From Methanobacterium formicicum DSM 3637 (lineage in GTDB: Archaea > Methanobacteriota > Methanobacteria > Methanobacteriales > Methanobacteriaceae): a DNA stretch of 64,000 nt. Positions 8,932 through 21,465 of this stretch are shown piece after piece. The notes beneath the pieces were generated by a model that saw nothing but the letters and a program-made list of their open reading frames with translations, searched no databases and was not told where the DNA came from. Each line of letters begins with the position of its first letter. Position 1 is the first letter of the stretch. Both the position numbers and the translations under genes were made by a program. Location of the stretch: contig NZ_AMPO01000012.1 of assembly GCF_000302455.1 (NCBI RefSeq), forward strand, positions 44,703-108,702. The letters are read 5' to 3'.

Positions 8932-9426
8932 ATGGTAGATATAAGAGAACTACTTTATCCTAACAAGTTTAAGGTAACCCTATTTTTATTGTTGACCATT
9001 CCCTGTATCGCCATGATAACTGTTCTACTGGGCAGTGACTACTTTTATTATAATTATTATTTTTCCCACATCTCCTATCTCTTTTTAATGAAAATATTCA
9101 CCTTTCTGGTGACGGGCATGGTGTTGAGCTACCTATTTAGTTGTTTTATTGATTATTTTGTGGAGAATGATAAAATAAAAATAAGTATTGCCATCATTTC
9201 AGGGATAGCCTCCATAATTATAGTTTATGTTTTCTATAAAATGGTGACAGAGCCTATTATCTGTGACCCGGTGCATATTCCTGCTAACAATCAAACTGTG
9301 TGCGATCCAGTACACCAGCAGGTTCAGGGAAAAAGTTACAATATTGAGGTTTTAGATGGTCTAGAAGTGGATAAATCTATGGTTAAAGACTCATTAAATC
9401 AGTGCATCCAGAATTTGAAGCTTTAA
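8932..9426 (+). CDS. Membrane protein of unknown function
   Basis: A 164-residue protein with three hydrophobic segments (about residues 14-33, 47-72 and 80-102) and a C-terminal soluble tail of about 60 residues. The tail contains CDPVH twice, 15 residues apart, so paired cysteines could bind metal or form a disulfide outside the cell. I do not recognise the family. It follows the B12 radical SAM gene by 87 bp on the same strand. After its stop, TTAATTTAAG recurs three times. Confidence 0.5.
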   Translation: MVDIRELLYPNKFKVTLFLLLTIPCIAMITVLLGSDYFYYNYYFSHISYLFLMKIFTFLVTGMVLSYLFSCFIDYFVENDKIKISIAIISGIASIIIVYVFYKMVTEPIICDPVHIPANNQTVCDPVHQQVQGKSYNIEVLDGLEVDKSMVKDSLNQCIQNLKL

Positions 9427-9653
9427 TTTAAGTTAAACCCTTATTATGAGTTAATTTAAGCAAAAACTTAATTTAAGTTATATTTTATGTTTAACAAGTA
9501 AATAAGACCTAAGTTACTTTCCATGTTAATAGATTCAAAAGACCTAATTTATATTCCATTTTTAATAGGTAAATAAAAAAATAATAATCGATTCCATGAA
9601 GATCAAATTAATAGCGTTCAATAAGTCATAAATTTCAAAAAAATAGATTAAAA

Positions 9654-9672
9654 GTGGAGTTTTAACCTCCAC
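9654..9672. terminator. Hairpin over the DUF2098 stop codon
   Basis: GTGGAG at 9654-9659 and CTCCAC at 9667-9672 are complementary with a 7-nt loop containing the stop codon of the leftward gene. A stem this short could help end transcription. Confidence 0.4.
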
Positions 9673-10003
9673 CATCACACAGTTCATTGCTCATGTCTAT
9701 GTCTTCCAGGTTCTTTTTAATGTTTTCCAGCTTTTTCTTAGTAGCTTCCTTATCATCAGCAGCTTCATCACTGGATTTAGTAGAATTTCGTCGGTATTCC
9801 CTACTTTTAAATCGAGTGTACTCTTCTTCATTCAACAGTTCAAGATAACGGCTGTTGTACCATAACTCAGTGGTGTCCATTTTAGCCCAAACACCATCTT
9901 CATCACTTCGAACACTTAAAACCTCCCCTGCACTACCAGTACCACTGTAACGCACATGAGAACCGACTAAAATCTCTTTGTTTTTCGGGTTTACTGATTC
10001 CAC
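9662..10003 (-). CDS. DUF2098-like archaeal protein
   Basis: A conserved archaeal protein of about 113 residues. The VGSHVRYSGTGSAGEVLSV and WAKMDTTELWYNSRYLELL segments match the DUF2098 pattern I know from methanogens: a small beta-barrel-like core with unknown role. An acidic/basic tail follows. The longest frame opens at a TTG at 10051 without a ribosome site. I prefer GTG 10003, because GGGGGTGA lies four bases upstream and the domain begins shortly after. Function unknown. Confidence 0.65.
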   Translation of the reverse strand: MESVNPKNKEILVGSHVRYSGTGSAGEVLSVRSDEDGVWAKMDTTELWYNSRYLELLNEEEYTRFKSREYRRNSTKSSDEAADDKEATKKKLENIKKNLEDIDMSNELCDGGG

Positions 10004-10099
10004 ATCTTCACCCCCGGTTAATGGATTGTATATAAATAATTCATCTCCCAATAAAGAGTTTAAATATCAAAAGTTCTATTTTTAATGGTTCAATTTTAA

Positions 10100-10206
10100 T
10101 GTCTTAACTTCTAACATCTTTTATATCTAATTTTAATATCTTTTATATCTAATTCTAATATCCGGTTTAAATTTAATATCCATATTAATTTCTATTTTTT
10201 AATATC
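10100..10206. repeat. Degenerate repeats at the PRC-barrel gene end
   Basis: On the minus strand GGATATTAAA, found in the last codons of the PRC-barrel gene, recurs after the stop as GGATATTAAATT, GGATATTAGAATTAG and then two near-identical 22-mers (GATATTAAAATTAGATATAA and relatives). Confidence 0.75.
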
Positions 10207-10488
10207 CAGCCTAACTTTCTCTTTTTTCTGAATCTCTTTTTTTTGAACAGCCTCTACCCTTGCTTCCAGTTCGTCCTTTTCAACATTTAACAGTAAATAA
10301 TCCCCCACTTCATCAATATCCGCTGTTTCTATCTCCAGATCTTTTCTGGTGAGGCCAAAGTCACTGGTTGATATGATCATACTGGTTATAACTCCTTCCT
10401 TTGGTTTTATGACCATATCCACAACTTTACCTATTTCGTTAGCCTTTTTATCCAAAACTCTTCGCCCGAAAAAGTCGCTCACTTTCAT
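10192..10488 (-). CDS. PRC-barrel domain protein
   Basis: A 98-residue protein consisting mostly of one PRC-barrel: VSDFFGRRVLDKKANEIGKVVDMVIKPKEGVI, then a second beta half ending at LLLNVEKDELE, and a basic tail. PRC-barrels serve as small RNA-binding or electron-transfer accessory modules; in methanogens such stand-alone copies are common and uncharacterised. The ATG follows CTGGTGT. It may be transcribed with the DUF2098 gene downstream. Confidence 0.8.
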   Translation of the reverse strand: MKVSDFFGRRVLDKKANEIGKVVDMVIKPKEGVITSMIISTSDFGLTRKDLEIETADIDEVGDYLLLNVEKDELEARVEAVQKKEIQKKEKVRLDIKK

Positions 10489-10703
10489 TTAAACACCAGT
10501 TTATATTCTGTTTTTTAATGTATATATTTTTTATTGCCCATTTAGAGGGTTTTATATCCTTTTAATCTAGTTCAAATTTGAAAGATGGATATGAAACACC
10601 TTCAAAAGTCAATTTTCCCAGATATATTCTGATTATTCAGGGATGGGTTTTTATTTTCACACTGTCATTTATACAGTTTTAAAACCAACTATTAATAAGA
10701 TAA

Positions 10704-10745
10704 ATTGTAGGAGTACGAGTTAATAAAATAATTGTAGGAGTACGA
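10704..10745. repeat. Two 15-bp direct repeats before the M50 protease
   Basis: ATTGTAGGAGTACGA occurs at 10704-10718 and 10731-10745, a 27-bp period, ending 25 bp before the ATG of the M50 protease gene. They may be an operator or simply a duplication. Confidence 0.6.
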
Positions 10746-10769
10746 TATGAATTTAGGGAGTGATGAATA

Positions 10770-11819
10770 ATGAAGTATTCATTTAAGATTTTCAGTGTTT
10801 TCAACATCCCTGTGGAACTGCATATTTCATTCCTGCTTCTGATGGCCCTGATCTATGGTGTGGCCATCTTCAACCTGGTCCCTGGAGTGGATCTAAATGC
10901 AGCGTTACTAATCACCCTGCTTTTTGTTACTGTTGTTCTGCATGAATTAGCCCATTCCTATGTTGCTCAACGGTACGGTATTGGCATTGAAAAGATCGTG
11001 CTTTTACCAATTGGTGGAATTTCAGCTATGGAAGAATTGCCAGAAGAACCGGGCCAGGAGTTCAGGATCGCCATTGCCGGACCACTGGTAAACATTTTAA
11101 TAGCACTGGTATGTTACGGGCTCTTTTTTGTACTGTTACAATCTTATCCTACCATTGCATCCTTCCTTAATTACTTTGCACTGGTGAATGTAATTCTGGG
11201 GGCATTCAACCTGATCCCAGCATACCCTATGGATGGTGGCAGAGTTTTACGAGCCTTTCTAGCAGGGAGAATGAGTTACCTTCAGGCCACGGAAACTGCT
11301 GCTTCAGTGGGTAAGTTCCTGGCCATAATTATGGCTGTAGTTGGTATATTCTGGAATTACTTCCTAATACTCATTGCATTATTTATTTACATTGGAGCTG
11401 ATGCCGAGTACAAGGAAATAATGATTTCCACTCTCCTGGAGGGGATAAAAGTGAAGGAGATAATGACACCACAAGTGAGAACAGTGCCACCTGCAACCCA
11501 AGTGGAAGAGCTAATGGAAGTTATGTTCCAGAATAAACATATGGGTTACCCAGTTACGGATGGGGACAATCTTTTAGGTATCATAACATTCAATGACATT
11601 TCCCGGGCCAATAAAGGAGATGAAAAGAAACCTGTAACTGAATTCATGACCCGTGATGTGATCATAACCCACCCGGAAGAACCTTTAAATGATGCCCTGG
11701 CCAAGCTAAGCCAGGCAAACATAGGAAGGCTCCCTGTGGTAGAGGATAACCAGTTAGTTGGTATAATCTCCAGAACCGACATTATGCGTGCCATGGAGAT
11801 ACTTAAACTTAAAAAATAA
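10770..11819 (+). CDS. Site-2 protease (M50) with two CBS domains
   Basis: A 349-residue intramembrane zinc metalloprotease. The active-site HELAH is at residues 58-62 in a membrane segment; the third ligand lies in PAYPMDGGRVL, Asp155. About six membrane helices end near residue 210. Two CBS domains fill residues 226-345 and probably sense adenine nucleotides. Such proteases cut membrane-bound regulators; the target here is unknown. The ATG follows GGGAGTGATGAATA. The gene is followed by elp3 on the same strand with a gap of about 115 bp. Confidence 0.92.
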   Translation: MKYSFKIFSVFNIPVELHISFLLLMALIYGVAIFNLVPGVDLNAALLITLLFVTVVLHELAHSYVAQRYGIGIEKIVLLPIGGISAMEELPEEPGQEFRIAIAGPLVNILIALVCYGLFFVLLQSYPTIASFLNYFALVNVILGAFNLIPAYPMDGGRVLRAFLAGRMSYLQATETAASVGKFLAIIMAVVGIFWNYFLILIALFIYIGADAEYKEIMISTLLEGIKVKEIMTPQVRTVPPATQVEELMEVMFQNKHMGYPVTDGDNLLGIITFNDISRANKGDEKKPVTEFMTRDVIITHPEEPLNDALAKLSQANIGRLPVVEDNQLVGIISRTDIMRAMEILKLKK

Positions 11820-11935
11820 TAATTAAACTCACATATTTTTACCATGGAAATCATTGATTTTCAATAAAATCATAGTTAACAGTTCATTATTAAGCTAAAA
11901 AATATCACATTCTACTAAATTTTTGGAGAAAAAAC

Positions 11936-13567
11936 ATGAAGGAAGCCGCAAGATCCATAATAAACGATATATTGGAAGGAAAAATACAAAACAGGAAGGA
12001 TCTGGAGAAGGCGAAGTTTCAGGTGTGTCGTAATTATAAACTGGACCGGTTTCCCCGTAACTCGGAGATACTTCATATGGCACAGGAAGGTGAAAAAGAA
12101 ATCATCACCCCTATTTTGAAGAAAAAACCCACACGAACCATCTCTGGTGTGGCAGTGGTAGCAGTTATGTGTCCCCCACATAAATGTCCCCATGGAAGGT
12201 GTCTTTACTGCCCTGAAAGCACAATAGCCCCTCCCAGTTATACGGGGGAAGAGCCAGCAGCATTGAGGGCGAGGATGTACGATTTTCATCCTTATAAACA
12301 GGTTTACAACCGGTTACAACAATTGGAGAGCATAGGCCATCCCCTGGATAAGGTGGAACTTATAATTATGGGGGGAACCTTCCCTTCACGTTTTTTATGT
12401 TTCCAGGAATGGTTCATTACCCAGTGCCTCCAGGCAATGACTGATTTCGGGGTTAAGGAATATAAATTGAATTCTGATGATGAGTACACAGGAGGCAACA
12501 TTGATCTGCAGGGATTCGAGTACCTGGAAGACGTTCAAATAGCCAATGAAAGTTCCAGTGTTCGTTGTGTCGGTATGACCTTTGAAACCAGACCAGATTA
12601 TGCTAAAAGAGAGGATGTGGATCGAATACTTAGAATGGGTGGTACCAGGGTTGAGCTGGGTGTGCAAACCATTTATAACTTCATCTATCACCGGGTAGAG
12701 CGTGGCCACCGGGTGCAGGACACCGTAGAGGCCACCCTTGTTTTAAAAGACTCCGGGATTAAGGTGGCAATGCATCTCATGCCCGGCTTATTCAGTGACC
12801 AGGAGCGTGACCTGCGGATGTTCAGGAGATTATTCTCTGATGAACAGTTCAAACCAGACATGCTGAAGATCTACCCCTGCCTGGTGACCAAAGGGTCCAA
12901 ACTCTATGATTTATGGGAAAAAGGAGAATACACTCCCTACTCCACTGAAGAAGCAGTCAAGCTAATAGTAGAAGTTAAGAAGATCCTGCCAAAATGGGTG
13001 CGTACCATGCGCATCCAGCGGGATATCCCCTCACAACTCATAGAAGCAGGTGTTAAAAAGTCCAACCTGGGAGAACTTGTTTATAATCAACTTAAGGAAG
13101 AAAAAGTTCAGTGCCAGTGCATCCGTTGCCGGGAAGTGGGGCATCAGGCAGCCCATGGAATATTCACCAGTAAAGAGAATGTTCAGCTTTTAATGGAGAA
13201 GTACCGGGCCAGTGAAGGGGAGGAAATATTCATGTCCATGGAAGACACACAAGCAGATGTCCTTCTCGGCTTTTTAAGGCTACGAATGCCATCAGCACAT
13301 GCTCACCGTCCAGAAATCAGCTCCGAAACAGCTTTAATTCGTGAATTACATGTGTACGGCCCCATGATACCATTAGGTGAAAGGGAAGATGAACTGTGGC
13401 AGCATCGAGGTTACGGTGAAGAGTTACTCAAAAAGGCAGAAGAGATCAGCCGGGAAAAGTATGATAAAAGAGAAATTCTGATTATCAGTGGGATCGGAGC
13501 CCGTAACTATTACCGTAAATTTGGCTATGAAAGGAAGGGACCCTACATGGCAAAAAAATTAGATTAA
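11936..13567 (+). CDS. elp3: tRNA uridine(34) acetyltransferase Elp3
   Basis: A 543-residue fusion of a radical SAM domain and a GNAT acetyltransferase. The cluster motif is C-x9-C-x2-C (MCPPHKCPHGRCLYCPE), typical of Elp3. The C-terminal GNAT part ends in GARNYYRKFGYERKGPYM. The enzyme puts a carboxymethyl-type group on U34 of tRNA using acetyl-CoA and S-adenosylmethionine. Length and motifs match the archaeal family. The ATG is preceded by TTTGGAGAAAAAAC. There is no visible operon partner. Confidence 0.95.
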   Translation: MKEAARSIINDILEGKIQNRKDLEKAKFQVCRNYKLDRFPRNSEILHMAQEGEKEIITPILKKKPTRTISGVAVVAVMCPPHKCPHGRCLYCPESTIAPPSYTGEEPAALRARMYDFHPYKQVYNRLQQLESIGHPLDKVELIIMGGTFPSRFLCFQEWFITQCLQAMTDFGVKEYKLNSDDEYTGGNIDLQGFEYLEDVQIANESSSVRCVGMTFETRPDYAKREDVDRILRMGGTRVELGVQTIYNFIYHRVERGHRVQDTVEATLVLKDSGIKVAMHLMPGLFSDQERDLRMFRRLFSDEQFKPDMLKIYPCLVTKGSKLYDLWEKGEYTPYSTEEAVKLIVEVKKILPKWVRTMRIQRDIPSQLIEAGVKKSNLGELVYNQLKEEKVQCQCIRCREVGHQAAHGIFTSKENVQLLMEKYRASEGEEIFMSMEDTQADVLLGFLRLRMPSAHAHRPEISSETALIRELHVYGPMIPLGEREDELWQHRGYGEELLKKAEEISREKYDKREILIISGIGARNYYRKFGYERKGPYMAKKLD

Positions 13568-13651
13568 ATGTGGATACTGACCTGTTGAAGTGAAATTCAC
13601 CCACTTCTTACTGTAATTATTAAATCAGTTGAATATTAAAAAAAATACTGA

Positions 13652-13710
13652 AAATCATTTGCAATAAACCAGAATCCTATTTGCAATAAATTACATCATT
13701 TGCAAAATAA
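13652..13710. repeat. Three direct repeats upstream of deoC
   Basis: CATTTGCAATAAA, TATTTGCAATAAA and CATTTGCAAAATAA occur within 60 bp ahead of deoC, spaced about 21-24 bp. Regular spacing near two helical turns could suit a regulator. The deoC ribosome site (GGAGGG) lies just downstream. Confidence 0.5.
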
Positions 13711-13739
13711 TAGATACCACAAAACGGAGGGATTAAATT

Positions 13740-14426
13740 ATGATATCCATAGAAGAACTGGCAGGAATGATAGACCACACCAATGTGCAGAGGGATGCCA
13801 CAGATGATGATATTCACGCACTCTGCCAGGAGGCAGATAACTATGACTTTAACTGTGTCTGTGTAACACCCACCCAGGCAGATCTGGCAAGTGAACTCCT
13901 GGAAAACTCAAACACCCAGGTCTGCGTGGTGATAGGATTCCCCTTTGGAGTACAAACACCACGTGCCAAGGCCTTTGAAGCAGAGGAAGCTGTAGCCAAT
14001 GGTGCCTCTGAACTGGACATGGTGATGAACATCGGCGCCCTCAAATCAGAACATTATTCCCTGGTCCAGGCTGACATCGCCGCAGTGGTGGGAGCAGCAC
14101 GGGGACGCGTGGTGAAAGTTATTCTGGAAACAGCACTTCTTACCCGTGATGAAAAGATAATTGCCTGCCAGTTGGCCAGAGAGGCAGGGGCGCATTACGT
14201 TAAAACATCCACCGGATTCGGAGTAAGCGGTGCCACAGTAGAGGATGTCAGGCTCATGCGGGAGACTGTGGGACTGGAGATGGGTGTTAAAGCTGCCGGC
14301 GGTATACGGGACCTGGAAACTGCCCTGGCCATGATCGATGCAGGGGCCAGTAAAATCGGCACCTCCACCGGTGTGCAGATTATGGAAGAACTCCTGGAAC
14401 AGGGCGAAAAAGAGGATATATTCTAA
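13740..14426 (+). CDS. deoC: Deoxyribose-phosphate aldolase
   Basis: A 228-residue TIM-barrel aldolase that splits 2-deoxyribose 5-phosphate into glyceraldehyde 3-phosphate and acetaldehyde. The Schiff-base lysine lies in HYVKTSTGFG (near residue 158) and the second lysine in VKAAGGIRD. IDHTNV near the start is the family N-terminus. ATG follows GGAGGGATTAAATT. The end of the gene (GATATATTCTAAATTAAAAA) is echoed 39 bp downstream as GATATGTTTTAGATTAAAAA. Confidence 0.95.
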   Translation: MISIEELAGMIDHTNVQRDATDDDIHALCQEADNYDFNCVCVTPTQADLASELLENSNTQVCVVIGFPFGVQTPRAKAFEAEEAVANGASELDMVMNIGALKSEHYSLVQADIAAVVGAARGRVVKVILETALLTRDEKIIACQLAREAGAHYVKTSTGFGVSGATVEDVRLMRETVGLEMGVKAAGGIRDLETALAMIDAGASKIGTSTGVQIMEELLEQGEKEDIF

Positions 14427-14543
14427 ATTAAAAAAATGTTTAGATTAAAAGATGATATGTTTTAGATTAAAAAAAGAAAATATTTCCCAGATTAAACTGT
14501 ATTGACTGTTTAATAAGAAAAAATGTAGCCCAGGTGAACTCAA

Positions 14544-14894
14544 ATGGAAATTGAAATCGAAATACTGAAAAAGGAAACTGTTAAAGTACTCCTTGATGAT
14601 CGAAACCCCTCAACTGCCCAGGAATTCTATGAAAATCTCCCCATGGAAGGTGAAGCCCAGTTATGGCAGGAAGAAGTTTTCTTCCCCATTCCCCTTGAAC
14701 ATGACTATGAAAACCCCTCACCATCTGCGGATAAAGGAGATGTATCCTACTGGCCTCCAGGAAAGGCATTCTGTATCTTCTTCGGAGATTCCCAGCCTGC
14801 ATCTGATGTGAATCATATTGGACGGGTTGTTGAAGGTTTGGAGATCATGGAGAGTGTTGAGGAGGGGGATTGGGTGATTATTAAACCCGTTTGA
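14544..14894 (+). CDS. Cyclophilin-like fold protein
   Basis: A 116-residue protein of the archaeal/bacterial cyclophilin-like family (TM1367 type). It has the pattern AQEFYENLPMEG, FPIPLEHDYENP, GDVSYWPPGKAFCIFFG and a final WVIIKPV. These proteins share the cyclophilin barrel but lack the prolyl isomerase residues, and no enzyme activity is established that I know of. It follows deoC by 117 bp. Degenerate repeats of TTAAACTGTTTGAAC follow the stop. Confidence 0.8.
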   Translation: MEIEIEILKKETVKVLLDDRNPSTAQEFYENLPMEGEAQLWQEEVFFPIPLEHDYENPSPSADKGDVSYWPPGKAFCIFFGDSQPASDVNHIGRVVEGLEIMESVEEGDWVIIKPV

Positions 14895-15180
14895 ATTTAG
14901 TTAAACTGTTTGAACATTTTAATAATGTTAGATCTATTAAAACTGTTTAAACATAACTCTTTCAAACATTTAAAATTAAAAATAATTTATGAATTCAGTA
15001 ACACCCCACCATAATTTAAAGCATTTTTAGGTGGTTTATACTGAATTTTTTGAGATTTATATGAATCAGTTCAAATTTAGATTAATCATTTAAAAATATG
15101 ATTTAAGTTTAAAAAGGGATTGATTCTAAATAAGTTTAAAAAGGGATTGATTATAAGAAATGAATAATTTTTTTAAAATA
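14881..15180. repeat. Stop-adjacent and 20-bp repeats downstream of the cyclophilin-like gene
   Basis: ATTAAACCCGTTTGA, the end of the gene, is followed by TTAAACTGTTTGAAC and TTAAAACTGTTTAAAC. Further on, AAGTTTAAAAAGGGATTGAT occurs twice (near 15107 and 15132). No gene is visible in this stretch. Confidence 0.65.
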
Positions 15181-16296
15181 TTACACTGGTTTTATATTCT
15201 TATAAAGGGTGTCTCTTTCAGCAGGAATCCGTCCCAGATCCCTTATGATCCGCTGCAGGTCTTCAGGTGGTGTGTAAACCCCGTGTTGCGCCCCTGCAGA
15301 TCTTGAGATGTTCTCTTCTCCTAAGGTTCCACCCATATCATTGCAGCCTGCAGTGAGGCATACCTGGGCGAATTTGAATCCCAGTTTCACCCATGAAACC
15401 TGTATGTTAGGGATAAGATCTCCAAACATCAACCTGGCCACTGCATAAAGTTTAAGGTCCTCGGTGCCAGTAGTTCCTGGACTGGAGATTCCTTTCAGGT
15501 AAAGGGGTGCATTCTGGTGCATGAATGTGAGTGGTACGAATTCTGTGAATCCCCCTGTCTTTTTCTGTATGTTTCTAAGAATTTCCAGGTGCTCCACCCG
15601 ATGCTCCACACTCTCCACATGACCGTACATCATGGTACAGGTGGTGGGTATTCCAGTCTGGTGGGCAGTTTCAACAACCTCCACCCACTGGGATGTGGTG
15701 AGTTTACCCTGACAGATAATCTCTCGAACTTCATCATTCAATATTTCAGCGGCTGTTCCAGGCATAGATCCCAAACCAGCATCCTTTAACATTTTAAGAG
15801 TCTCTTTAAGGGACATTTCGGACTTTGATGCCCCGTAATAGATTTCCATAGGAGAAAATGCATGAATATGGATATCAGGAATTTCCTCCTTAATACCAAG
15901 CAGTATCTTTTCATAGAAATGAGCATCAACATCAGGGTGAAGTCCTCCCTGGATGCATAGTTCCACTGCACCATTATCCCATGCAGTTTTTGCCCTTCGT
16001 ACTATTTCATCCATACTCAGGAAGTAGGCACCATTATCAGTGGAGTCTTTTCGGAAGGCACAGAACCCACAAGTTCCAGTGCATATGTCTGTGAAGTTGA
16101 TGTTCCAGTTTGGAATATAAGTAATCTCATCACCCACTAAGGACTGCCTCCTTAAGTCTGCTGTTTGAATAAGGGCTTGATATTCATTACCAGTAGTTTT
16201 AAGAAGCTTAAGTGCATCTTCAGAAGAAATAATCTCATTTTTGGCTTTATCAAGTATCTCTTCTATAGTGGGTTCGATGTCCGGACTCTTATACAT
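15181..16296 (-). CDS. cofH: F420 precursor FO synthase subunit 2 (CofH)
   Basis: A 371-residue radical SAM enzyme that joins tyrosine to 5-amino-6-ribitylaminouracil in the making of the F420 chromophore. The cluster motif is CTGTCGFC. Family marks include LCIQGGLHPD, HAFSPMEI and GLGSMPGTAAEIL. CofG, the partner, is not in this window. ATG follows AGGAATTCTC. It is divergent from the histone gene, sharing about 150 bp of upstream DNA. Confidence 0.93.
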   Translation of the reverse strand: MYKSPDIEPTIEEILDKAKNEIISSEDALKLLKTTGNEYQALIQTADLRRQSLVGDEITYIPNWNINFTDICTGTCGFCAFRKDSTDNGAYFLSMDEIVRRAKTAWDNGAVELCIQGGLHPDVDAHFYEKILLGIKEEIPDIHIHAFSPMEIYYGASKSEMSLKETLKMLKDAGLGSMPGTAAEILNDEVREIICQGKLTTSQWVEVVETAHQTGIPTTCTMMYGHVESVEHRVEHLEILRNIQKKTGGFTEFVPLTFMHQNAPLYLKGISSPGTTGTEDLKLYAVARLMFGDLIPNIQVSWVKLGFKFAQVCLTAGCNDMGGTLGEENISRSAGAQHGVYTPPEDLQRIIRDLGRIPAERDTLYKNIKPV

Positions 16297-16317
16297 GAGA
16301 ATTCCTATTGATGTTTA

Positions 16318-16374
<57 letters not shown>

Positions 16375-16406
16375 ACCATGGCCCATCATGTCATGAAAAC
16401 CGATAT

Positions 16407-16418
16407 CTTTAAATATTA
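16407..16418 (+). promoter_or_regulatory. TATA box of the histone gene
   Basis: CTTTAAATATTA is a good archaeal TATA element. Transcription should start near 16438, leaving a very short leader that contains the TAGGAGGTG ribosome site. Confidence 0.6.
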
Positions 16419-16448
16419 TAGTGTCCTAGCTAGATTAGGAGGTGAAAT

Positions 16449-16656
<208 letters not shown>

Positions 16657-16712
16657 GTTTTTTTATTTCTTATTTTTCTTATTTTTTAGGTTGATTATTT
16701 TTTTTAATTACA
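16657..16712 (+). terminator. T-rich terminator after histone
   Basis: Several runs of five to eight T follow the stop within 55 bp. Archaeal RNA polymerase stops at such tracts. Confidence 0.6.
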
Positions 16713-16916
16713 TCTATAATCCATTGTGATCTCATAATATGACTTTCAATTTGATGTTTTCATTTTAAGAACTTTAAATTGTCAATTTTGGGCATATGGA
16801 TGGATTATATGTTGTGAAGACCAATACTAAATCTCCCATATTTATGTGACGTGTATAATTAAAAATACACAAACATGCAAAATAAAGAAGATTGAACATA
16901 AGATGAGGCAGAAAAC

Positions 16917-17408
16917 ATGAGTACCATGGATAATCTAAATGAAGCATTCGCTGGTGAATCTAAGGCTAACCGTAAATACTTGGCATATGCCAAAAAAGCT
17001 GATGAAGAAGGACACCCCCAAGTAGCCAAGCTCTTCCGTGCAGCAGCCGAAGCTGAAACAGTCCACGCACACAACCACTTAACTGTAATGTCAGGTATTA
17101 AAACCACCGAAGAAAACTTGAAGGATGCCATTGAAGGTGAAATTGAAGAATTCGAAGAAATGTATCCCAATTTTATTGAAGAAGCAAAAGCAGATGAGAA
17201 TGAAAAAGCAGTGTGGACCTTTGATGTGGCCAACCAGGTGGAGGAAATCCACGCAGGACTCTACCAAAAAGCTTTAGAAGCTCTAGGAAATAACGAAGAA
17301 GTGGATTACTATGTCTGCAGATACTGTGGAAACACTGTAGAAAACGAAGCACCTGATGTTTGCCCGGTCTGTAAAGCACTGAAATCAGATTTCTTTAATG
17401 TGGATTAA
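16917..17408 (+). CDS. rbr: Rubrerythrin
   Basis: A 163-residue peroxidase of oxygen defence. The ferritin-like four-helix domain carries the di-iron ligands (AGESKANRKYLAYAK, EAETVHAHNH, ANQVEEIHAGLYQ). A C-terminal rubredoxin-like domain has CRYCGNTVENEAPDVCPVC. It reduces hydrogen peroxide with electrons passed through the rubredoxin iron. At 163 residues it belongs to the short archaeal type. A second ATG three codons on is possible. Confidence 0.93.
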   Translation: MSTMDNLNEAFAGESKANRKYLAYAKKADEEGHPQVAKLFRAAAEAETVHAHNHLTVMSGIKTTEENLKDAIEGEIEEFEEMYPNFIEEAKADENEKAVWTFDVANQVEEIHAGLYQKALEALGNNEEVDYYVCRYCGNTVENEAPDVCPVCKALKSDFFNVD

Positions 17409-17447
17409 ATCTTTGTAAATTAAATTTTCTTTCCTTTTTATTTTTGT

Positions 17448-17729
17448 CATATATTCCATTAAACCTTATTTTAGTTCAATATATCCACTTAAACCTTATT
17501 TTAGTTCAATATATTCACTTAAACCTTATTTTAGTTCAATATATTCACTTAAACCTTATTTTTAATTCAGATTATTCTTTAACCTAAATTTTCATTTATT
17601 ATATTCCTTTAACCTTAATTTTCATTTATGATATACCCTTAAACCTAAATTTTTATTCATGATATTCATTTAAACCTAATTTTGGGTTTAAGATATTATT
17701 TAACCCTAATCAATATTCATTAACCTATT

Positions 17730-17735
<6 letters not shown>
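17448..17735. repeat. 30-bp minisatellite ending at the histidine kinase stop
   Basis: About nine tandem units of 30 bp. Three are almost perfect (AAACCTTATTTTAGTTCAAT plus ATATTCACTT), and the units diverge towards the kinase gene. On the minus strand the array begins at the kinase stop: GAAAATTAAAATAGGTTAATG in the gene end matches the repeat unit. There are no spacers, so it is not a CRISPR array. Confidence 0.9.
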
Positions 17736-20198
<2,463 letters not shown>

Positions 20199-20218
20199 GG
20201 TACACACCCCCAAAACTA

Positions 20219-20232
20219 ATCTATTTATAGTT
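20219..20232 (-). promoter_or_regulatory. TATA box of the histidine kinase gene
   Basis: The minus strand reads ACTATAAATAGATT. The predicted start of transcription is near 20200, which argues against translation from the ATG at 20261. Confidence 0.55.
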
Positions 20233-20498
20233 ATTTTTCTGTAAAAAGAAGCATAAATCATTTTCTCAAAATAGAATCAAAATAAAAATTTAAATGAAAA
20301 TTATTATTCTGTAAATAAATTCTGGCTGTTAATTGTTTTAAAGAAAATTATAAAATGGAACTGTGAAAAAATAATTTAAAAGTTCATTTAGAACTTGGAA
20401 AAAGATAATAAATCCAGGGGGAGATGTTAATTAAAAAGAAATTACATCAGTTCAGTTAATCAACCCTATCCATCAGGTTTACAACCAGCCCATTAATA

Positions 20499-20717
20499 TT
20501 AGACCATATACATTAGGATTTCCAGCTTTTCAGGGTCATCACATTCTTCCAGGGGAAGAATATATTTCATTTCTTCTTCCACTATCACCATAGCCACTGG
20601 AGATAAGGAATAGAATTCTCCATTAGGGTGTTTCAGGTGAAAAATCTTAACCAACGGATAAAAAACCCTATTTTCTATTTTAAAAGGTTTCCCAACCTTT
20701 ATTTCCTGATTTTTCAT
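20499..20717 (-). CDS. Small protein resembling half of a GerW/YtfJ domain
   Basis: A 72-residue protein. The FKIENRVFYPLVKIF and YSLSPVAMVIVEEEMKYILPL segments resemble the beta strands of GerW/YtfJ proteins, and a full GerW-like gene lies two genes upstream. The ATG follows GGGTGAAA. The likeness is by eye and weak. It is probably in one operon with the DUF2953 and GerW genes. Confidence 0.5.
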   Translation of the reverse strand: MKNQEIKVGKPFKIENRVFYPLVKIFHLKHPNGEFYSLSPVAMVIVEEEMKYILPLEECDDPEKLEILMYMV

Positions 20718-20775
20718 TTTTCACCCAGCTAATTTAACATTTGCAATATTAATATTAAACATGTTTTAAATCCCC

Positions 20776-21384
<609 letters not shown>

Positions 21385-21465
21385 AATTTAACCCACTTTC
21401 AGGCTGTTAAATATTCAGGGTGAATTGTTCAAATTGTATTTCTTTGAATTATTCATTAAACATTT